From positions 49,027 to 113,026 of the forward strand of contig JACCGJ010000350.1 of the NCBI GenBank assembly GCA_013407085.1: a stretch of 64,000 bases of DNA. Direction: 5' to 3'. The translations under genes were made by a program, and so were the position numbers. The stretch comes from Atriophallophorus winterbourni (Eukaryota; Platyhelminthes; Trematoda; Plagiorchiida; Microphallidae). The stretch's first letter is position 1, and each line of letters begins with the position of its first letter. The notes beneath the pieces were generated by a model, which was not told the DNA's origin, ran no database searches, and was given only the letters and a program-made list of their open reading frames with translations. Shown piece by piece: positions 58,879 through 64,000 of the stretch.

Positions 58879-61800
58879 CCTTACGTTGTCCTGTTTCTTA
58901 TCAGCTGAGTAAATTGTGCGACCGTGATATCCTCTGGGATCACTAAATCCCGCCTGTTTTTATCACCAGATGAGCTGAAACCATGATGGTGGTTTAGTAG
59001 GAAGGTAAATGGCATCATATCTTCCCGGTCAACTCAACTGTGGGAACTTCCCACGTCCGGCCTCAACTTATTGCATTTCCTGATCATCCTGGCTGCTCTT
59101 AAACGCGAGCCTGTCTATCAATCTAAATACAATAAAACATTTAACGCCCGCTCTCACTGGTGTGGTGGCCTGGTCCTTTCAATCTGAGGCTCGTGGTTGC
59201 ACCGTTTCGGGGAAGTGCGATTAACCGTAATATTACCCACCATTCCCAAGTATCAAATGGCTAACAGCCGACCCAAAAGCACCCTTTTAGGTTAGCAAAT
59301 TATCACGTTTACCGCTTCCTCGCTGGTGGAACTGAGGATAGCCACTGACCTTTTGACCCCATGCGATTCGTTAATATCAAAGCCTATGTACAGCTAAATG
59401 GAGCGTGTCTTTATTCTAAACTTATCCGCATATCATACAAGTGTTTGCACGATGTTGTCCGCTCATTTTAAGGGAATTATGGACTAGCTAAAGGGCTTTT
59501 ACATACATCTGACATTACGCTGTTATAATTTGTGTTGTTGTTTTAGCCTACCCCCTTTGATTTTCTCCACAGCCGCACCGTCAACGTAGCTGGCGTCCCT
59601 CGGATTCCCCCGCGCCCTATCTGATCTCATTATGATATATCTCTTGAGAAACCTTCTTCTCGGCGTCTCCTTTCACTCTGCGTTCCATTTGTCGCGTGCT
59701 CTTTAACCCCATGCGACGCAGACATCAGGATTCGTTTCCACAGTTCTCTTTTTTTCTTTCCCATTCCCTCTATGCATCTTTGACGACTGGTACTTTTTTG
59801 TTTGTCTCCCGGGCTTGCCCACATTCCATGTTTTAATGAACCAGACTGATTTGGCTTCTAATTTATTTCCACTGATATCACATTCTTTTCTTGCTCGCCT
59901 TTATCTAATTTTGCAGTTTTTATTAATTAACACTATTTTTCCTACACATATGTGATTCGAATTCAGTTTGCACTTGTCTTGTCTAATGTTACGCGTTTTG
60001 CAGAAGCCTCACAGCTATTCTTGCATAAATAACTCGCGAAACTGTACATTCCCCGTGAATGGGAAAGAGATATACTTTCTTCTCAGATCCTCTTCAACAT
60101 GCCATTTGAAACAAGCTTGAGCGTAAGCAACCACTCACAAACGTATCCCTCAGTTCTTATGCCTTCAATTTCTAGTCGCCTGACCGAGGCCGTTTTATTC
60201 CAACCCACCCACCCCTTATATTCCGGTGCTAAATTCTCATTCCGGAAATTCCCCGTGCCACGAAACTCCTCTCGTGCCCTCGGGTAGCTCGCAACCTACG
60301 CATCAATCATTCGTGTGTTCACTCATGCAACTCCAGCCTCGCATGCTCCTTCACTGCCGATGGCAATAATTAAGCGGTTCTGCCACGGCGAACAAACAAA
60401 TTAGCTCTTTGATTCCGTGTGGTAACTGAAGCGTTGTTAATGCCAGTTCCGATTCATGTTCTCCTTGTTAATCAGACATGAGAGGGAAATCTCGCATTGT
60501 GTAACATGTTCGTTTCTTTACCGTTAATTTGTTTAGAAATATCCGCAGCTATTGTAGATCTTGGTTCTGGCCAAGCCACTTGATTGGCTGAGCGCGCATC
60601 TCTTAATTTTTTTTAAGATTATTCGAATAATTAAGATTACTTTCAAGCAATCATTCAACTAGCAATGTGGCAAAATGATCCTCGGCATTGTAGTTCACGT
60701 GACACCAGCACAATGGGCGAATGATTTCAGCTAAAATAGTCATGCTTCGTCAAGACATTTCCGCGGAATTCGATTGGCTTGATTTATGTTTCGTGTTTCA
60801 CGTTCTGGTAAAAACATTTATGTTCCACTGATGGAAAGGGAGTATTACGAGTTTATTCCCTCGTTGGTTTGGATGCTGTGGTTTTTATATGATTTAGATT
60901 TGCTTCCGTTTTGTGAGGGATATTAGTAGTGATGTTCCATTAGAAGAAAATATATCTTAGCATTAAAGTTTCTATGTTTGAGACTAATTTATTATACATC
61001 ACACATTTCATTATTTATTGAGCCTTAGATTTTGCTAACGTCAGTAATGTCTGCTTGTCCATAACTGATCTCGTCAACATCTTGGGTTTTTATCAACTTG
61101 CATTATTTATTAACCTGACACTGGTTATTCTTCACTGAAGGGAAGATTTGCTCTAGTATTGATGGTAACATTGGGAAGACTTTAATTTACGGTATCGTCT
61201 CAGTACTACCATCAATTTAAGACGAATGGAAGCTGAAAACGTTCAATGTATGGAGAATCCGTCACAACGTGAAAATATCGTTTTTTAAGTGTCAGTGTCG
61301 CCTACATTCGCCGGGTCATTTCCTTAGAGTGGAAAAGGTTGTATTCTGAAAGATCTACTTTACGGGGATTCAAAATCGTCAGGTCGTCCTTTGAGTAGGC
61401 TGCATCTGCCACACGAAATAGTTTGTGCGATATAAAAGAAAACTGGGCATGGATATGACGCATCAACTCTACGAGTTGGTAATAATTTGATGTTGACCGT
61501 GCAATATGGAGGTTCACTGTGAAGCGTCATTATGAAATTCACGAAAAGCAAGTGCTCTTCTATGTTGCCGAGGGAAATCGCGTCGCAGAGCGACCTTGTG
61601 CTGTATATCACCATAAAAGTTGTGAGAGGTTGTTACACCCGACTAGAGGTGTACATGCATCGGAAAGCGTAGGGAGTATGAGGAATTAATTTGCCAGTCG
61701 ACCGTCGATACACTTCACGTCATCATCCTGAAGCACAGATCTCGAACCAGACCCCAAGGGATTATTGGAATGCCACAACTTAATTACATTCAACTAGAAT

Positions 61801-62400
61801 CTTTTCCACTCGGTGATCACAAATTGCCCGTTCGCCTATTTGTACTAAAACCGCGTTGCGGAATTGTCTAGAAGTGTTCTCAAAGTAAAATTATTTGGGT
61901 ACTCGATATATGTCGATGATTGAAATGCAGAACCTCCTATATCTTCTTCAGGTACTCATTTCGTCTTTAGTCACACGAATTTGTTCGCCAATTGCCAAAA
62001 CAAATCCTCAGATTGGTAACTCTAAAATGAAATGCTTGTTTTTGGCTTAACTGGTCACAACTGCAAGTTGCTAAAAAATCAGGTATCGTGAAAACGCATA
62101 CCGTTGCTCATCCACTCTACAAACTGGTCTCTTTATTGTCAGTGATGGACTCCACGGTGATTATCAGCTAAGTGTCACAAATGTTGCCGCGCCTATCCTG
62201 AGTCACTTTTTATCGCACTAAACCTACGACACTTTCGGGGTGTATCTTTCATTCCGGTAGTTGATTTGAAATTTGTTGCCTCATTCTTGTGAAATAATCA
62301 TAAGGTTGAATCGAGATGTAGCTGATAGTATCATATAGATTAAACACTTGCCATATTGTTCACTTTCCATTGACGTTTGCTGCGTGTATTCCTATCATAT
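58879..62400. other. Intergenic stretch, no gene recognised
   Basis: Only short open frames without motifs are present. AATAAA at 59131-59136 is a possible poly(A) signal for dynamin but is not supported by anything else. No named repeat family is clear. Confidence 0.4.
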
Positions 62401-62454
62401 GAAGAACCCCTTTTAAATCAATATATTGGGATGCTCACATCCCCTTGACTTACA

Positions 62455-62500
62455 CACCACAACCAGTTTCTGGCTGTTTGCCCCAATCAGGCGGGACAGT
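62455..62500 (-). ncRNA. Hammerhead ribozyme, third family, minus-strand copy with damaged core
   Basis: On the minus strand: core CUGAUUG (62490-62484) in place of CUGAUGA, stem II GGC-AAACA-GCC, GAAA (62470-62467), then CUGGUU. The stem II pairs are better than in the plus-strand copy, but core positions 8 and 9 are changed, so it should not cleave. Confidence 0.6.
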
Positions 62501-62583
62501 AAGATCAGGTTAAGTGTGCCTTGAAGCAGTGTTATACTTATGTGACATTTTACCACTGTTTCAAGGCTCACTGAACCTGATAT

Positions 62584-62625
62584 GACTGTTTCCAATCGAT
62601 GGCGCGAAACAGCCGTGGTGTGAAG
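62584..62625 (+). ncRNA. Hammerhead relic, third family, core lost
   Basis: The flanks match 62804-62854, but the core reads ATCGATGG and part of GAAACCGGTT is missing. Recognisable only by comparison with its neighbours. Confidence 0.45.
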
Positions 62626-62803
62626 GATGAGGATGTAAGCACCACATTACTTTGGTCACTCGTAAGCGCCTCGAGTGCTTGACCAAGAATTTCTGTGTTT
62701 GAACATCGTGGTTCGTTGTACGAACCCTATGTAACAGTGGCATTCAAGTATAACTTTGTTTACCACTTATACACTGTTTCAAGGCTCACTGGAACTAATC
62801 TTA

Positions 62804-62854
62804 CTGTCTCCACCTGATGACGGCAAACAGCTAGAAACCGGTTGTGGAGTACAG
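62804..62854 (+). ncRNA. Type I hammerhead ribozyme, third family
   Basis: Core CUGAUGA lies at 62814-62820 and GAAA at 62834-62837, then ACCGGUU with cleavage predicted after U62843 (GUU). Stem I pairs CUGU-CUCCAC (62804-62813) with GUGGAG-U-ACAG (62844-62854), ten pairs with one bulged U. Stem II (CGGC-AAACA-GCUA) has three pairs and a C-A mismatch at the base, so cleavage may be slow. Stem III is the palindrome ACCGGU. Confidence 0.75.
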
Positions 62855-62880
62855 GTGTTGGGGATGTGAATAACACACTT

Positions 62881-63834
62881 CCCTGCTCAAGCTTCCTCTC
62901 TCTCTTGTCACTGTCGAACCTATTTATCCACGGTGATTTCCTACTCATAAATCATTTCACAGGACCAATATCCCGATTGGGAAGTACCAATCTCTCCCAG
63001 TTGATATTTGTTGCTGATAATCTACTTATGAGACACCTCAAATTTCCGCTACTTATTTGACACCAATATTGTTTTTGTTGATCAATATTGTTTGGTTCCA
63101 CAATCTGGACTACCCATTTCCTAGCACTGCCTTTAGGGAATTGTGCTTCCGACATGATTGAAATGATTACCACCACAGCAATTTAATTCTGAAAACGGAA
63201 TCGAAATCCCGGTGGAAAACTGTTTAATTTCAACGGCACGGTAAAATGTATGCGAAGGGTGAACGAGGTTGATTCTTAATTTGGATTAATATCAATTCGA
63301 TATTTATACCGGGTTGTTTTTAATGTTGAGTACTATGGGTCCTCCACGCCAGTACAGATGAGGTACTCACATTCTATTGGACGGAATCCATCCTCCCAGT
63401 GATTGTAATAGCTCTTTTTGCCTCTCCAAGCAATGGGTTCCATGTGTCCTATTACTTTTTTAATTAAAATAACCCTATTTTTCAGCCTTGATATACATAC
63501 AATCAGTGGTAGGTTTTGAGTTGCTGTCTTTTATCTACTTAGAATTACCATCAGGTTCGATAAAGCACGAACTGTTATTTTTGTCGAATTCGGAAAACAT
63601 CAAATAAAAAACGCGATAATGGAAACACGTGTTTCATAAGATTGTCGTAACAAATTTGTAATATCTTCTGAACAATCAAATCACGTGTGCCCTTATCATG
63701 CTGTTCCTATCTGATTTGTAAAATAGGCATGAAACCAGTGGCAAGATAAGCATAATGGTTTCACGTGCAAACAGGGATATTCTGCAATGCCAAGCCTTTC
63801 GCCTCATTCACATGTGCAATATGTGATTAGGTGA
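62881..63834. other. Intergenic stretch, no feature seen
   Basis: I recognise no gene or repeat family here. Confidence 0.4.
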
Positions 63835-64000
63835 TTGTTGTTGTTGGCCTCCTTCAGTCAATGGGGTGTGCATCACAAGCACATGTCGGACTCATGCTTC
63901 TCAGCGTTTCAGATAACTAAACAGTCCTATTCGGGAGGACCAATTTCTCCTGCAGCACTCACAGTGGCGGTCAATACTCGGTCGATTGGTGGCAGTTGTA
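63835..64000 (+). repeat. Family-D repeat, cut by the window end
   Basis: TTGTTGTTGGCCTCCTTCAG, TTCGGGAGGACCAATTTCTC and ACTCGGTCGATTGGTGGCAG match 47405-47590. Confidence 0.7.

Larger units (their letters stand above)
62430..62880. repeat. Repeat cluster with hammerhead motifs (third family)
   Basis: Three related units of roughly 100-150 bp: one on the minus strand (about 62440-62540) and two on the plus strand (about 62550-62640 and 62770-62880). Plus-strand units share ACTGTTTCAAGGCTCACTG and a GGATGTGAATAA-like end. Each covers a hammerhead or its remains. Confidence 0.7.

Noticed and set aside
58966..59000. CCAGATGAGCTGAAACC, which looks like a hammerhead core
   Set aside because: The core starts CAGATGA in place of CTGATGA and there is no room for stem II; a distant relic at best.

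Overview
This is a eukaryotic window, most likely from a parasitic flatworm (digenean trematode). It holds one spliced gene on the + strand with introns of 35 and 32 bp near its 5' end and introns of up to 12.5 kb further downstream, a size gradient well known in schistosomes and other flukes. The rest is packed with CR1-like and RTE-like LINEs, a Gypsy-type LTR element, short interspersed repeats and microsatellites. The species cannot be fixed from the sequence. A run of exactly 1000 N (48935-49934) marks an assembly gap.

Layout. 1-16250: transposon-rich flank. It holds a 3'-truncated LINE joined to a broken Gypsy element (about 1953-5640). That Gypsy element is itself interrupted by a tandem hammerhead-ribozyme repeat (2585-3600) and by a short RTE-related non-autonomous element (4280-4936). 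Three CR1-like LINEs follow: A broken, B 5'-truncated but open, C full length with an intact ORF2 and one frameshift in ORF1. 16257-57680: a dynamin gene in 16 exons coding for about 906 residues, with GTPase, middle/stalk, PH, GED and proline-rich regions. Every splice phase agrees. Its introns hold several antisense RTE copies, one with an unbroken 1112-codon frame (32522-35860). 44510-54668: a roughly 4.4-4.7 kb segment occurs twice, on either side of the N gap, and both copies carry a version of the proline-rich exon. This is either uncollapsed haplotypes or a true duplication. 57681-64000: 3' flank with another RTE-related element, a hammerhead-bearing repeat cluster (62455-62854) and little else.

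The most interesting signal is three distinct sets of type I hammerhead ribozyme motifs embedded in repeats: a 307-bp tandem retrozyme-like array (2585-3600), a tRNA-linked repeat (31421-31545 and 37063-37119), and a third family (62455-62854, with a relic at 55188-55235). All have very short palindromic stem III sequences, which suggests they would work as dimers. They resemble in principle the Schistosoma Sm-alpha elements and animal retrozymes. Whether these families are already described needs a database search.
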